From Neonectria sp. B-13 (lineage: Eukaryota > Ascomycota > Sordariomycetes > Hypocreales > Nectriaceae), in NCBI GenBank assembly GCA_002682825.1, contig NOKP01000020.1, positions 310,001 through 374,000 on the forward strand: a stretch of 64,000 nucleotides of DNA. Direction: 5' to 3'. Of this stretch, positions 1 through 10,325 are shown piece by piece (within the stretch, counting starts at the first letter, position 1; each line of letters opens with the position of its first letter). Below the pieces are notes generated by a model. That model was not told the origin of the DNA, made no database searches, and saw only the letters and a program-made list of their open reading frames with translations. The translations under genes were made by a program, and so were the position numbers.

Positions 1-1274
1 CGAAACGTCGGACTTGGCGGCGCCGGCATCGCAGATGGCTCGGGCGCGGCGAACGGACTCGGCGTTGTGCGAGGCAATCATCAGGCTGGAGGGGGGGTAT
101 TCGCCCTGTCCCTTGACGCTGCTGCTCCACTTGCGGGACAGGACGCTGGCGGCGAGGGTATCGTAGCACTTGTCCGTGTCCTCCTTGGTGTCGTGGAAGA
201 GGTGACGGGGGTCGGAACCGAGGTAGGCGCCGCGCACCAGCTTGACGCCCAGGGAGAACTTTTCCTTCTGGGCCAGGGCAAGGTGGTTTGAGAGGACCTC
301 AGGGCAGGCCTTCTTGTAGGCCTGGTAGGTGCCGTAAATGACGGGGTCGTTGACGCCGCTGTTGTACTTGCGGGCGAACTCGATGGTCCAGTCGTCGATG
401 CCGTCCTGGAGCATGTCCTGCTCGGCGTCGAACAGCAGGCGCACGCCGCGCTGCTGGGCGAGCTGGCAGATGTCGTCGATGCACTTGTAGAGGGTGGGAG
501 TGGCAGGGAGGCGGGCCTTGAGCTGGGCGAGGGCCAAGCTGCCGGCACCAGTGAACCTGGAAGGTGTTAGTCTCGGAACGGAGTTTGTCTGAGTTGGGGG
601 ATGGGTGAGGCCTACTTGAGAGCGACGTAGTCACCGGGCTGGACCAGGCGGACCGTCTCCAGCGTGCCTTCGGCCCAGGGCAGAATCTCGTTGTTCAGGG
701 CATCCTCCGTCTCCTTGGCCGGCTCCCCAAGCGACTTGGCCTGGTCGCTGGTGAGGACGACCTCCTTGGCATAGCACAGGATGACACCGGTGAAGCCGAT
801 GTTCTTGAGCCCGGAAATGGTGCGGTGGACCTCGACGGCGTTCTCGCCGGCGCAGAACTGGGCGTAGAAGGTCTTCTTGAGGAAGAAGCGCAGCAGCGGG
901 TTGCGGTCGGGGTTCAGCACGGGGTTGTGCGAGTTGGCCAGGACGGCCATGATGCGCAGCGACGGCGGCAGCAGCACGGGCGATGACGACACGATAGTGG
1001 TGGCGAGCGAGCGCAGGATCATGGTCAGTGAGAGCACCGACAGCGGCGCGCGGGCGGCTATGTTCATGTTGGGCGGCAGCGGGTCGGGGATGGGATGGCC
1101 GACGAGCGTCGACGTGCGCTTCTCGGAGGAGTGGATTCGGCGCCGGGACACGGAGGGCGCGAGGCACGGCCGGAGGCTGGAGATGGAGGCGAGCGAGTCG
1201 AGTCTGGTGTAGTAGGAGGGAGAAGCTGCCCAGCGGAGGGGCCGGCACGACCCTCGCCCACGGGCCAAGCTCAT
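1..1274 (-). CDS. PUT1: Proline dehydrogenase, mitochondrial (3' end outside window)
   Basis: Proline dehydrogenase (FAD-dependent proline oxidase) performs the first step of proline catabolism in the mitochondrial matrix, proline to pyrroline-5-carboxylate. Exon 1 is 616-1274 and exon 2 runs from 556 off the window edge. The 59-nt intron 557-615 (GTAGGC...CAG) joins in phase as K-F-T-G-A-G. The N-terminus is rich in Arg and Ser (residues 1-55), as expected for a mitochondrial presequence. The body carries family stretches such as RLLFDAEQ, the start of the FAD-barrel region, and VKLVRGAYLGSD near residue 320. About 404 residues are seen; the C-terminal part of the barrel lies beyond base 1. 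The start at 1274 is the first in-frame ATG. No second catabolic gene (P5C dehydrogenase) or permease is adjacent, so a proline gene cluster is not evident here. Confidence 0.9.
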
Positions 1275-2617
1275 GATGTTCAGTGAGGTGGAGTGAATGT
1301 GGTATTTAGGTGAGGTTGGTGGGAGGGTGTGGTGGTTAGGTGTTTAGGTGTATGAGGTGTACGTGATTGGGTGTGCTGTGTGTTGTGTATGTGTGTGTAC
1401 GGGTGGGAGGGTGTAAGCCGGTAGAGTACTATGGACAATGGTAGGGAAGGATGCAGGAGCTGTCAAGGGACACACGGCGATAGATGAGGGAGGAAGCAGA
1501 TTACTATCGGGAAGGTTTGCATTGGTGAAGGGGGAGCACCTTATATCTGTCCAAGTATCAAAGACGAAGGAACGGCAACGGGCAGCGGGCAACGGGCAGC
1601 GGGCAACGGCAATCAAGGCTGCGGTGGCGCTATCGTCTATCTCCGAGCAAACACCATTCCCCATTCCTCCTCCGCCCTCCGCTACCCGCACCCAGTCCAC
1701 AAGCTGCACGCAAGCAAGCAAGCCATTGATTTCATTGACTAAGAACTGCCACTTGAGAACCCCCGCCTCCCGCAATGGCCGACGCCAAACGATCGCGTGG
1801 TCCTTCACAAGTTGCTAATGCTGGGGGGGCAAATGGCAATTAGGAGCTTATCAGCGTCACGTGGCTACCCTGGCAAGTCAGAAAGCGGGCTGGCTGGGGG
1901 GGGGCTTTTGGGGTGAGGCCGAGTGTAGCCGCCGTGGGGGGAAGCACTGAAGACCGGTCTCTGGTGTTATCCCCCCACAGCCCACCTAATTAGCAGATGA
2001 ACCACTGAGGAATGGATCGTGGCCCGGAGACCGCTCGGCCGGTTGCTGACGTCCGATTGCGCAAGGCCGAGCTGGTCGTGGATCGCACTCGCTGGTTGCA
2101 GCTCGCAGCCCGCAGGTGTCACGGCATTGGCATCGGCGGTGATTCGACATTGGGCCGTTGCGAGGTTGGGGTACGTTGTGGGGATTTGGGGATCGCTGCG
2201 ACGCTGCGACGCTGTCCAGAACTGTGCGGCTCATTGCAAACCCGGCAGATGGGGACACTGTCGCTTGTGCCGAGATGGGGCTCTGCAGTCTGCACCTGGA
2301 TCTCAGGTGTGGCCCGCGTGGGACTGGGCCGGACTCGACTCGACTAGACGGACCCCTTGGGCCATTGCGGTTGGAGCATCGTCAACCCCTTGCTGCTGGG
2401 AGGGCTTGGAGGCTTGGAGCCATTGCCGCCGCCGGCCGCGGGGGTTGACTGAGAAGAAAGAAGAAACGAAAAAAAGGGCCGCCGCCGGTCGCAAGCAGCA
2501 AAACATGGTGCCAGTCTCAGTTCCAATCCCAGCCATGACTGGACGACTCATGGAGTGTGCGGATGGCATCGGCGCCGGGAGAGGCGTGCAAACCCGTCTC
2601 CACCTCAGCCGGCCGCT
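1275..2617. other. Gene-free stretch upstream of proline dehydrogenase
   Basis: This 1.3-kb spacer holds the proline dehydrogenase leader and promoter (GT-rich on the + strand at 1310-1420) and the 3' flank of the Tim17-family gene. Open frames here have no family resemblance and look like chance frames in GC-rich DNA. A short heptamer repeat sits at about 1573-1611. Confidence 0.5.
1573..1611. repeat. Short tandem repeat (alternating GGGCAAC / GGGCAGC)
   Basis: The sequence alternates two heptamers, GGGCAAC and GGGCAGC, for about five units. It is non-coding, in the proline dehydrogenase upstream region. It looks like ordinary slippage. Confidence 0.7.
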
Positions 2618-3440
2618 TCACAGTGCTGGTTGGCTGGCGTGGTCGTCGCGGTGGGACGGAGACGTCCGTCCGCTGCGGCGCTTGATAAAATCGACGTAAC
2701 CGATCGGTCTGCCTCGGGCTAAGCCCACGAGGTCTTGGACGCCGCCGTACGCAAGCCCAAACATGAGCCCGAGACGAGCGGTCCGGGCTGCTGCTGTCAT
2801 GGAGAGGCGATCTGGGGCGCGAGGCCGAACATCGGCGCTTGTTAGCAGGTGGTCCACTTCCTGGTAATATCTAGCCGTTGATTTCCATGTCTTCCAGGAA
2901 CGGCAGTGCCAGATGGACCGTAGAGGAAGACCCCGGTCATGGAGTTAGAGCCGCAAAAAGAGCAACAGAACAGTAACATCACTTACGCCAAAGGGAAAAT
3001 GCGCCGGCCACGGTCAACGTCGCAATAGTCGTGGAAAACATGTCGCTGGCCCCGCGGCACCGGTCCACGGTGCTCTCCAGCGACAAGGCCACAAAGGTCC
3101 AGAACCCCGTCTTGAAGCCCATGTGGAAGCCCTCGCGGATGCCGCCCTGCATGGCGTGGTAGTTTTTGCTCTTGTGGTAAAAGTACCAGCCGGCCGTGGT
3201 ATCGGGCATCTTGTGCGCGTGCTCGGCACGGAACCGCAGCTGGGCCATCTGCCCGCCCTGCGTGGCGCCGAGCGAAAGGCCCAGCAGCGCCGCCGAGATG
3301 GTCCCCAGCATGAGCCGGCTCGGCGTCGTGATAGACAGGCGAGGGTGGGAGTCAAGTGGGAATGCTGCCATCGTGACAGTGGGATTGGCGGTGGGAGCCG
3401 GGCCGGTCGCGGTAGGGGGAGCGTTGGTTGTTGCGGCCAT
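2618..3440 (-). CDS. Tim17/Tim22/Tim23-family mitochondrial membrane protein
   Basis: A 209-residue protein with the small multi-spanning architecture of the Tim17/Tim22/Tim23 superfamily: glycine-containing hydrophobic segments separated by short basic loops. Exon 1 is 2987-3440 and exon 2 is 2618-2793. The 193-nt intron has a GTAAGT donor and a GCTAAC branch point. Visible features are the GTISAALLGLSLGATQGG membrane segment, a loop with FRAEHAHKMP and the exon-2 stretch LGLMFGLAYGGVQDLVGLARG. Members of this superfamily act in protein import or as inner-membrane assembly factors (TIMMDC1-like proteins assist complex I). Which role applies here cannot be read from sequence. An in-frame ATG 12 codons upstream (3476) is an alternative start. 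The acceptor is NAGNAG-like, so exon 2 may begin three bases later. Confidence 0.75.
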
Positions 3441-4062
3441 CGTGGACGGGTGGACGGGGGGACGGGGGACAATCACTCTCGGTGGGGTTGCCTTGTTGTC
3501 ACGCGGACGGGAGTGTCCAGGGCGGTTCGGGTTTGCGTCGGACTAGGGAGATTTTCGATGCCGGAGATCGTGTGGTCAGCGAGACTCGGGCGTCGCGGGC
3601 GGCCGAGCTCGTAATATATCTGGTCGACCTGGGGAGCCCATGTCGCCGTGGAAAAAGCTGTCCCCGGTCTGGAGATCTCGGGACGGTGCGTAGGACAAGA
3701 TGCACTGGTTATCCGCACGGTCCACTGCTCTTCCTGGGACGACATGTGAGTGTGCACCTCATGACAACTTTTCGTCAGGGACCAGGGAATGGCGTTGGAG
3801 AAATTAGTGAGACTACTGTAGCTATTCGTACACCAATTCTACGCATCTCATGATCCTCATGACACCCAAAGTTGTTTGGTACTTGGCACCGCCCTCATTT
3901 ACGCGTGGTCACGTGATGTCGCGAAACCTCCTCGCGAGCTCAACGTGCTTGCCCCTCCAAGACGAGGGTACATATTGGCATTCTCACGACTCACGACTAA
4001 GCACACCCAGATCGTCACAATGGTAAGGCTTCGACATTCTCGTATTGGCCTGTCCCAGACCA
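3441..4062. promoter_or_regulatory. Divergent promoter region with an E-box-like CACGTG
   Basis: This 620-bp spacer lies between two divergently transcribed genes. It contains the palindrome CACGTG at about 3909-3914 (context GGTCACGTGATG), a common bHLH or Cbf1-type site in fungi. An upstream ATG at 4020 opens a 17-codon frame ending TGA at about 4073, overlapping the start of the next gene. No coding gene is visible. Confidence 0.45.
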
Positions 4063-4494
4063 ATGGAAGCTGACAAGACCCAGGCTGAGCTGGACGACAC
4101 CCACATTTCAGTGCGCTTCAAGCACGGCATCCACACCATCTACCTCTTTGTCGACGCCCTCGCACCCTTCAAGTCCGTCACAGCCCAGCTCCTCGAGGTC
4201 CTGCAGGAGAGGTACCCCAATGGCCTGACCACGTCGCTGGACTCGCCCAAAACCACGCCCGTCCCCGAGGGAGCCGATGCCAACGTGGCCTATGCGGTTC
4301 TCAGCGTCCCCAACGACCCGACCCGGGGCTGGAAGCAGTTGAGCCCCGGCAAATTCGACAGCACGCCGACGAAGCTGGGCCTGAAGAACAACAGCCTGGT
4401 GGCGTTCACGTTTGTGGAGGATGAGGATGATGAGGCGGTCTTTGAGGTGGAGTGGCCTCGGGAGGATGAGGAGATGTACGAACAGGGACAGTGA
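4063..4494 (+). CDS. Conserved small acidic protein, function unknown
   Basis: A 143-residue protein that I do not recognise. The N-terminal two thirds read as an alternating strand/helix fold: HISVRFKHGIHTIYLFVD, then a helix with TAQLLEVLQERYP, then further strands. This layout would suit a ubiquitin-like beta-grasp fold, but that is a guess. The C-terminus is strongly acidic (FVEDEDDEAVFEVEW, then REDEEMYEQ). The start is the first ATG in frame, at 4063. The ATG at 4020 is followed directly by a donor-like GTAAGG, but no acceptor in reach restores the frame, so it is more likely an upstream start codon. The gene has no intron in its body. Confidence 0.6.
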   Translation: MEADKTQAELDDTHISVRFKHGIHTIYLFVDALAPFKSVTAQLLEVLQERYPNGLTTSLDSPKTTPVPEGADANVAYAVLSVPNDPTRGWKQLSPGKFDSTPTKLGLKNNSLVAFTFVEDEDDEAVFEVEWPREDEEMYEQGQ

Positions 4495-5289
4495 GGCGCA
4501 TGGCAGGAACTATTTTGGACGGAGTTACTCCCTTGACAGTCAGCGCAGACAGTCAGCGCAGTGCTTGGAGCAAACTGAATTACGAGGGGGCATGTAGAAG
4601 TTGTTCGGGTTGATTGTCTCACCTTAATGGCATTATTTCAGAAACAAATTAGAGTGAGAAACATAGCATCGAGACTTGTGAGACGACTCATCCTAATTAA
4701 CAGCAGAATCGTAGATTAAATGCTTGGAATACCCTAACACACTCTGACATCCCGAGCATTCGTTCTCATTATTTACCACAGGACTTCCTTCGTGCGAATA
4801 AAGTGGAAGATATATCCCCACTCTTTTGACCCTTGCTTGAACGCCCCTGCAGCTGCCCCACTCTAAGTCTTGCAATAGCAGTGACTTCAACTTCAACCTT
4901 TGTTTCCATCATGAAGGAAATAGCAGAAAAGTAGAAGACCAGGAGGCTATTGATTATCAGGATCATTCTGGGCAAGAACTGTATAGTTAGGGTCTGAAAT
5001 TGTGGCTGGGCATAGAATTGACCTCGGTATATACATCTCTTCTGTTAATGCGGCGACTGCCCGGAGTGACCTCTCACATGCACACGTCAGGTCTGGCGCA
5101 GTCAGGGTGGTCCCTCCACGCAGGGATTAAGGAGACGGATCTTTTTGGCGATCGCTTCACAGATCAACCCCTTTCTCCCTATCCTCCTCCCCATCGTCGA
5201 CAATTCCCCCGCCAAAAGAACACCAAAAGTCCCACGACTTCTCTCGCAAACAGCTGCACGCGTGTGTTCCTGCACATGCAGTCGGCTAC
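4495..5289. other. Gene-free spacer upstream of TED1
   Basis: About 0.8 kb, more AT-rich than its surroundings at 4620-5000. No open frame here looks like a real protein. It should contain the 3' end of the preceding transcript and the promoter of the TED1 homologue. Confidence 0.5.
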
Positions 5290-7029
5290 ATGTCAGTCGT
5301 GGCCTTCCTCCGCCATGGCCTGCGCCTAGTGGCGCCGCTGGCGGTAGCCATCACCATCTACCTGTACCTGTTCCCGTTCTTCCAGGGCTGCGCGTTCCCC
5401 GTGGGCGACGGCTCCAGCCAGGATGCCTTTGCCTTGACCAAGAAGCTGCACTGGCCGGCGTCGAGGACGAATCTGACTGCCGACGACCGCGCAAAGCTGG
5501 CCCCCTTCCGACTCCTTGCCCTCGGCGATCCGCAGCTCGAAGGCGACACGTCCATCCCGACAAATTACCTGGGCATGTTTCCGCACGTCAAGACCATCGC
5601 CAGACATCTGACGTTCCAGACGAGACACGACTCGCTCCGGGAGCGGGTCCGCCGGATCTGCCACGACGCCGTCGACGTCGTCTTCGAAGACACGTACTAC
5701 TTCTTCGAGTCCCTCCGCAAGCGCTTCGACCTGTTCGGCAACGACTTCTACCTGGCGCACATCTACCGCACCCTCCACTGGTGGTCGGTACCCACGCACG
5801 TCACTGTCCTGGGCGACCTCCTCGGCAGCCAGTGGATCGACGACGCCGAGTTCAAGAGGCGCAGCAAGCGGTTTTGGAACAGGTCCTTCAGGGGAGCCGA
5901 GAGGCTGCCGGACGACCTGGCTCAGTTCCCGGCCTACGATTGGAGCGTGACGGGTCTCCTGGACGATAGCGAAGAGGAGAAGATCTGGACCAAGAGGCTG
6001 CTGAACGTGGCCGGGAACCACGACATTGGATACGCGGGAGACTTGACCGAGGAGCGGCTGGAGAGATTTGAACGGGAGTTTGGCAAGGCCAACTACGAGC
6101 TTCGGTTCGAGCTGCCCATCACGGATGCCGAGCAAAAGGCCACCATCATCGACGCCGACGAGAACCCTAATTCGGATCGTCTCATACCACAGGTCAGGAT
6201 CGTGGTGGTCAACGACATGAACCTGGACACGCCGGCCAACTCGAGTGTGCTCCAGGACGCCACGTACAACTTCATCAACAACGTCATCCAGACGTCCAGC
6301 CACGTCGACATGAAGGGCATGTTCACCGTCATCCTGACCCACGTGCCACTGTACAAGCCGGCGGGCGTGTGCGTCGACGCCCCCTTCTTCGACTTCCACC
6401 CTAAGGCGGAGGGCGGCGGCCTCAAGGAGCAGAACCAACTGAGCGCCGACGCCAGCAAGGGCTTCCTGGAGGGCATCTGGGGCATGAGCGCCAAGGACAC
6501 GGCGCCCGGCGGCGGTCTCGGACGCGCGGGCGTGATGCTCAACGGCCACGACCACGAAGGCTGCGACACGTTCCACTTCATCAACCAGACCAACGGCACC
6601 GAGCCCGGCGACCGGTCCTGGGAGGTGGCGCGGTGGGCGGACGCGCAGGCCAAGGGCATCCCCGGCAGCGACGGCATCCCCGGGCGGCGCGAGATCACGG
6701 TGCGCAGCATGATGGGCGACTTTGGCGGCAACGCGGGGCTGCTGAGCCTGTGGTTCGACCACGACGCCTGGGAGTGGCGCTTCGAGTACGCCGTGTGTCC
6801 GCTGGGCACGCAGGTGTTCTGGTGGTTTGTGCACATTGTGGACTTTATTGTATTATTATGGGTCGCCGTGTACGTGCTGGTCGGCGTGCTGGTCGGGAAC
6901 GGCGTTGACGTCGATGCCAAGTTCTATCAGGCCGTGTCTTGTGCTTGGGACTGGGTCCAGGCACGAGGCCGGAGGAGTGTCGGTGGTGAGGCCGTGGTAA
7001 ATGGGAAGCCTCGGGTTGGGCGGCAATGA
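5290..7029 (+). CDS. TED1: ER-membrane calcineurin-like phosphoesterase, Ted1/Cdc1 family
   Basis: A 579-residue intronless gene. A membrane segment at residues 14-33 and a C-terminal hydrophobic hairpin (about 510-545) bracket a lumenal metallophosphoesterase domain. The metal-site motifs are present in order: GDPQ (about 78), GDLLG (about 176), GNHD (about 240), THVP (about 352) and NGHDHEG (about 418). Several N-x-T/S sequons fit a lumenal domain. Yeast Ted1 and Cdc1 are Mn-dependent enzymes that remodel the ethanolamine-phosphate side chains of GPI anchors, which allows GPI proteins to leave the ER. I infer the same role here. Between Ted1 and Cdc1, the GDPQLEGD context and length fit the Ted1-type fungal proteins. 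The start at 5290 puts the signal anchor at the extreme N-terminus. Confidence 0.85.
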   Translation: MSVVAFLRHGLRLVAPLAVAITIYLYLFPFFQGCAFPVGDGSSQDAFALTKKLHWPASRTNLTADDRAKLAPFRLLALGDPQLEGDTSIPTNYLGMFPHVKTIARHLTFQTRHDSLRERVRRICHDAVDVVFEDTYYFFESLRKRFDLFGNDFYLAHIYRTLHWWSVPTHVTVLGDLLGSQWIDDAEFKRRSKRFWNRSFRGAERLPDDLAQFPAYDWSVTGLLDDSEEEKIWTKRLLNVAGNHDIGYAGDLTEERLERFEREFGKANYELRFELPITDAEQKATIIDADENPNSDRLIPQVRIVVVNDMNLDTPANSSVLQDATYNFINNVIQTSSHVDMKGMFTVILTHVPLYKPAGVCVDAPFFDFHPKAEGGGLKEQNQLSADASKGFLEGIWGMSAKDTAPGGGLGRAGVMLNGHDHEGCDTFHFINQTNGTEPGDRSWEVARWADAQAKGIPGSDGIPGRREITVRSMMGDFGGNAGLLSLWFDHDAWEWRFEYAVCPLGTQVFWWFVHIVDFIVLLWVAVYVLVGVLVGNGVDVDAKFYQAVSCAWDWVQARGRRSVGGEAVVNGKPRVGRQ

Positions 7030-7708
7030 ATGATTGGATAAAGCATAGAGGAGTAAACGGAAAGAAATGGCATTTTTTTGCATACGTTTTTAGCGTTATG
7101 AATGAGTATGTCTGTTATATTGAAGAGTGCCGAGTGAAGCCGACATGACTCCATCGCCACTTACATAGACTACCAAGTCGTGGGAATCTTCATGGAAGTG
7201 TTTCCCTTTCTCAACCCCAGCCCTTCATTATCTTCTGCTGCCAACACCGCATCCCCGCCCCAAACTACACTCAGGTTTCCGAAAGAAAAACCCCCCCACG
7301 TGTCGACGACTTCTCGCCTACAGACGTCATCCCTCGTAACACCCGTCGCTTCATCCCGGTCACCAGTCGCACGCAACATCTCGTGCCACCGACGCCGCGT
7401 GATGTCGATTTCTTCGCAAACCCAGCGGCGAAAGAGGCCTACGAGAAGCGAACCGGTGCAACGGGAGAAAAGTGCAGGCGGGTTTTCTCTTGTGTCTTGG
7501 TCGGTCGTGGATAAGGTTCACAGAATAGTTCGCTTGCTAGGCCGGATGCTTATAAGCCATGAATCAGACGTCCATGGCCGGAATCGTCGATGGTTTGGAT
7601 ACAAGTGGTCTGGACCAACTATTCCCGAGTCTTCATCTTTTCCGCTGCAGGAACCGTGCTCTTCGCCTCGCTTTCATCTGTTCTCCCAGATCAGATACTA
7701 TTCCCACC
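7030..7708. other. Gene-free spacer upstream of the small secreted protein gene
   Basis: About 0.7 kb containing the TED1 3' flank and the promoter of the next gene. A TATAA element lies at about 7550, 155 bp before the start codon. A long frame beginning at 7180 overlaps the real gene in another phase and has low-complexity, Arg-rich composition, so I do not regard it as coding. Confidence 0.45.
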
Positions 7709-8187
7709 ATGTCGTTCCTCCGCCGTCTCGCCGCCCTCCTTACCCTGAGTCTCACAACACTCACCTCCGCCGCCCCTTCATGGGGCCGCCGCGACGTCGT
7801 CGAGGAGAGAGGCCCTCTCAAGGACGGCCCGCTCGTCGACCCGGCCGAGATAACCTCATTTTCCGTCCCCGCCGTGACATCCACGACCGACTACGCCACC
7901 ATGCCCGTCGGCACCTACACGGAGACGACGGACCGCTCCATCATCCTCATCATCGTCATGAGCCCGACGGCCGAGGAGACGCCTACCCCGTCGAACACGT
8001 TGAAGCCGTGTCCGTCTGAGTGCGACTGCTCGTGGATCGAGGACAAGGAGAGCGACGTGTAAGTGCAATATGCTGCTTTCCGTTTTGCTGGTGACGGTTT
8101 GGCTTACACCTGGCATTTAGCTACTTCCAGTGCATCACGAACCCAGGCTGCCGGTTTTGTCGAGTCCGAGGAGCGAGGTCGCTGTGA
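7709..8187 (+). CDS. Small secreted cysteine-containing protein (candidate effector)
   Basis: A 138-residue predicted protein from two exons (7709-8058 and 8121-8187; 62-nt intron GTAAGT...TAG). The first 20 residues form a clear signal peptide (RR, then a Leu/Thr-rich core ending LTSAAP). The middle is Ser/Thr-rich and likely O-glycosylated. All six cysteines of the mature part lie in the last third (CPSECDC, then FQC, GC and FC), split across the intron. That pattern suggests three disulfides in a small C-terminal module. I know of no family match. The start was chosen because the signal peptide begins exactly there, although the frame stays open upstream. Small secreted cysteine-rich proteins in plant- or insect-associated fungi are often effectors, but nothing here proves that. 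Confidence 0.65.
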
Positions 8188-8639
8188 GATGTGCAGCTTA
8201 TAATACGATGGATATGATGACTTTGAGTACGAGAATGACTGTAATTACAAGACGGAGTTCAGGAGTTTGATCATTTGCGAACAGGACCAGGCCAATTCGA
8301 ACACCCGAGCCCTTATACAAGTGGGACACTGGAATGAATCAAGGAGCAGCGCTGTTAGACCAATTCTTGTCATGCAATGTGCCGTGTTATTTTGTTTTAC
8401 ACCTTCAGGCCATAGTTACACCTAATATACAAGCCCATCTTCTCCTCGCCTCCCAGGCTCACACATTTTACATGTCAAAATCCATCCAACCCCAGCCCAA
8501 TGAAACACCCACCCCCTCCCGTTGCAAATGCTGAGTCTATACGTGGAGCCGTCTCAATCTGAGTTGATGTCCGTCGTCCGAAGCCCGCTGGTACAAATAC
8601 AAAACATTAATTAGTGGAGATTTGTGCCCCTGGACTGCC
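8188..8639. other. Spacer between convergent genes
   Basis: About 450 bp between the small secreted protein gene and TIM50, whose 3' ends face each other. It is moderately AT-rich and should hold both 3' untranslated regions. Nothing else is seen. Confidence 0.5.
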
Positions 8640-10325
8640 TCACGGCCGCTTCTCAGACGTCTCGGGGCCGCCGCCGGCGCCGAACATGCCAGAGAGCGAG
8701 CCCATCATCGAGTTCATGGCCTCCTTCTGGGCCTTTTCCATCATATCCGCTTCCTCCTTGAGCCACTTCTCGCCGTTCTCGCGAATCTCCCGCTCGAGCA
8801 GCTCGTAGTTCCTCTGGCCACGCTCGCGCGCAATGTCCTGCAGCATCTTGCCCTGGGCAAAGGCCTCGCTGGGGTTCTGCTCGCCCTCGGGGTTCACCGT
8901 CATGCTCATGTTGCTGGGGTTCAGGCCGAGCATGCTGCCCAAGGCGCCCACGCCTGACGAATGCTTCCTTGACTTGTCTCCGATGAGCTGGCGGGCGTGG
9001 AACTCCTTGCGAGCAATGGCCTCGCGCCGGGCGAACTCGGTGGGGATGTGCTGGCCGTCGAAGGACTTGAGCACCTTGCGGACGTCCGAGTACTGCATGG
9101 TGTGGATGTACTCGAGGAACGGGATGAGGCCAACCAGGTCCTTGTCGTCGGGAGCACCCTTCCAGGGCTTGAGGATAATGGCGTTCTCGGGCTGGTTGCG
9201 GACGTGCTTGGGGTCGGTGTCGATGATGATGACCTTGGAGAGGTCACGGTTGAGGTAGGAGAGATCCTGACAGAAATTAGCACGGCCATGATTTCAACTA
9301 TAGTCGAGCAGACTCACCTTGACAACCTCGCCGTCCTGGAACTTGGTGGCCTCCCTGTAGAGGGGCCACATGATGAAGCGGAAGGGGTCCAGTTTCCTCA
9401 CCAGGGGCTCGGCGGTGGCAAAAGGGACGGTGGTGAAGAGAACCAGCTCGTAGTACTGGCTAAGGTAGCGAATAAAGTAGTCGACACCGGGTCGCTTGGC
9501 CAGCCTCCAGCCGTGATCACGGGACCATTCGCTGTGGACGAGGAGATCGTCCAAGCTGATGCACAGGGTGTAGGGGCGCTCGAAGCTGGGGTCGGGGTCG
9601 GGCAGCAGCTTCTCGAATGCGGGCTCCTGGTAGTAGGAGACCGACTCGGTCATTCGGGTCTTGACGCGAGTCCACAGACCGGCAGGTCCAGGAGTATTGG
9701 GGACGTTGACATATTGCTCGGCCTCAATGGGATCCCAATCTCGGCCCATGTAGAAAAAGCCTCCGGTGGCGCCGGCAACCGAGGCGCCCAGCAGGAACTT
9801 GGTCCACCACGAGCGGTTGCGTTCGCTGGTCGAGACGTACGAGTCGGGGCGTTCGCGGCGATCACGGCCGCCAGACGAGGACTCGGTCAGGTCGGTCTCC
9901 TGGAGGGCCGACTGCGACTTCTTTTCCTTCTTTTCCAGTTCATACGCGAGGGTCGAGGGAATGCCCTGGGTGAGATCAGGGAGCTTGTCGAAGGCGATCT
10001 GCTCGTCGTCCTTCTTGGCGTCGGCGGCTTTTTCTTCGGTAGTGCGGAGGTCGTCTTTCTGCTCGGCAGCTTTTTCTTCGGTTGGGCGGAGGTTGTCTTT
10101 TTCTTCTTTTTGCTCGGCGTCGGACGAGGGCTTATCGTTGCTGGGCTTTGGTTGCGACTGCTGGGACCGATCCGAGCGGTTCTTTCTGCTTGCGTATGAT
10201 CGGATCCAGGGGGAGAGCGCCACGGGTGCGGGCGCGGGACGGACTCGCAGCGCTGGAGATGCGACGGGCCGTGACATACGAGCCACCAAGCCCAAGCGCG
10301 AGGCCTGGGCCATTCTGGACAACAT
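8640..10325 (-). CDS. TIM50: Mitochondrial import inner-membrane translocase subunit TIM50
   Basis: A 544-residue protein from two exons (9318-10325 and 8640-9266; 51-nt intron). TIM50 is the presequence receptor of the TIM23 complex. The layout is: an Arg-rich presequence (1-45); a charged Lys/Glu/Asp linker (about 65-145) with an internal duplication; one membrane segment (about 175-193, FLLGASVAGATGGFFYMG); then an FCP1/HAD-like domain facing the intermembrane space (about 250-395). The would-be phosphatase motif reads SLDDLLVHSEWS, lacking the canonical D-x-D-x-T, as in other Tim50 proteins that bind rather than dephosphorylate. The C-terminal extension (GSMLGLNPSNMS, then a charged helix) is typical of filamentous fungi. 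The start at 10325 is chosen for the presequence; an ATG 37 codons upstream is open but less likely. Confidence 0.93.
10026..10119 (-). repeat. In-frame tandem duplication inside the TIM50 linker
   Basis: Two diverged copies of a 42-50 bp unit encode LRPTEEKAAEQKDD and LRTTEEKAADAKKDD in the charged linker before the membrane segment. Both copies keep frame, so the effect is only a longer linker. Confidence 0.7.

Noticed and set aside
2019..2699. 226-codon + strand frame
   Set aside because: Trp/Arg/Ser/Cys-rich random composition, and it overlaps the end of the Tim17-family gene on the other strand.
5326..6834. Long antisense open frame opposite TED1
   Set aside because: Third-position GC bias of the real gene creates open antisense frames. 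The translation is Val/Leu/Arg/His-rich with no family motif, while the + strand shows all phosphoesterase motifs.
7180..8019. 279-codon frame overlapping the small secreted protein gene
   Set aside because: Different phase from the signal-peptide frame, Arg/His/Pro-rich and without conserved character.
8997..10199. 400-codon frame on the + strand opposite TIM50
   Set aside because: Shadow of the TIM50 coding strand, with low-complexity Gly/Leu/Val composition.
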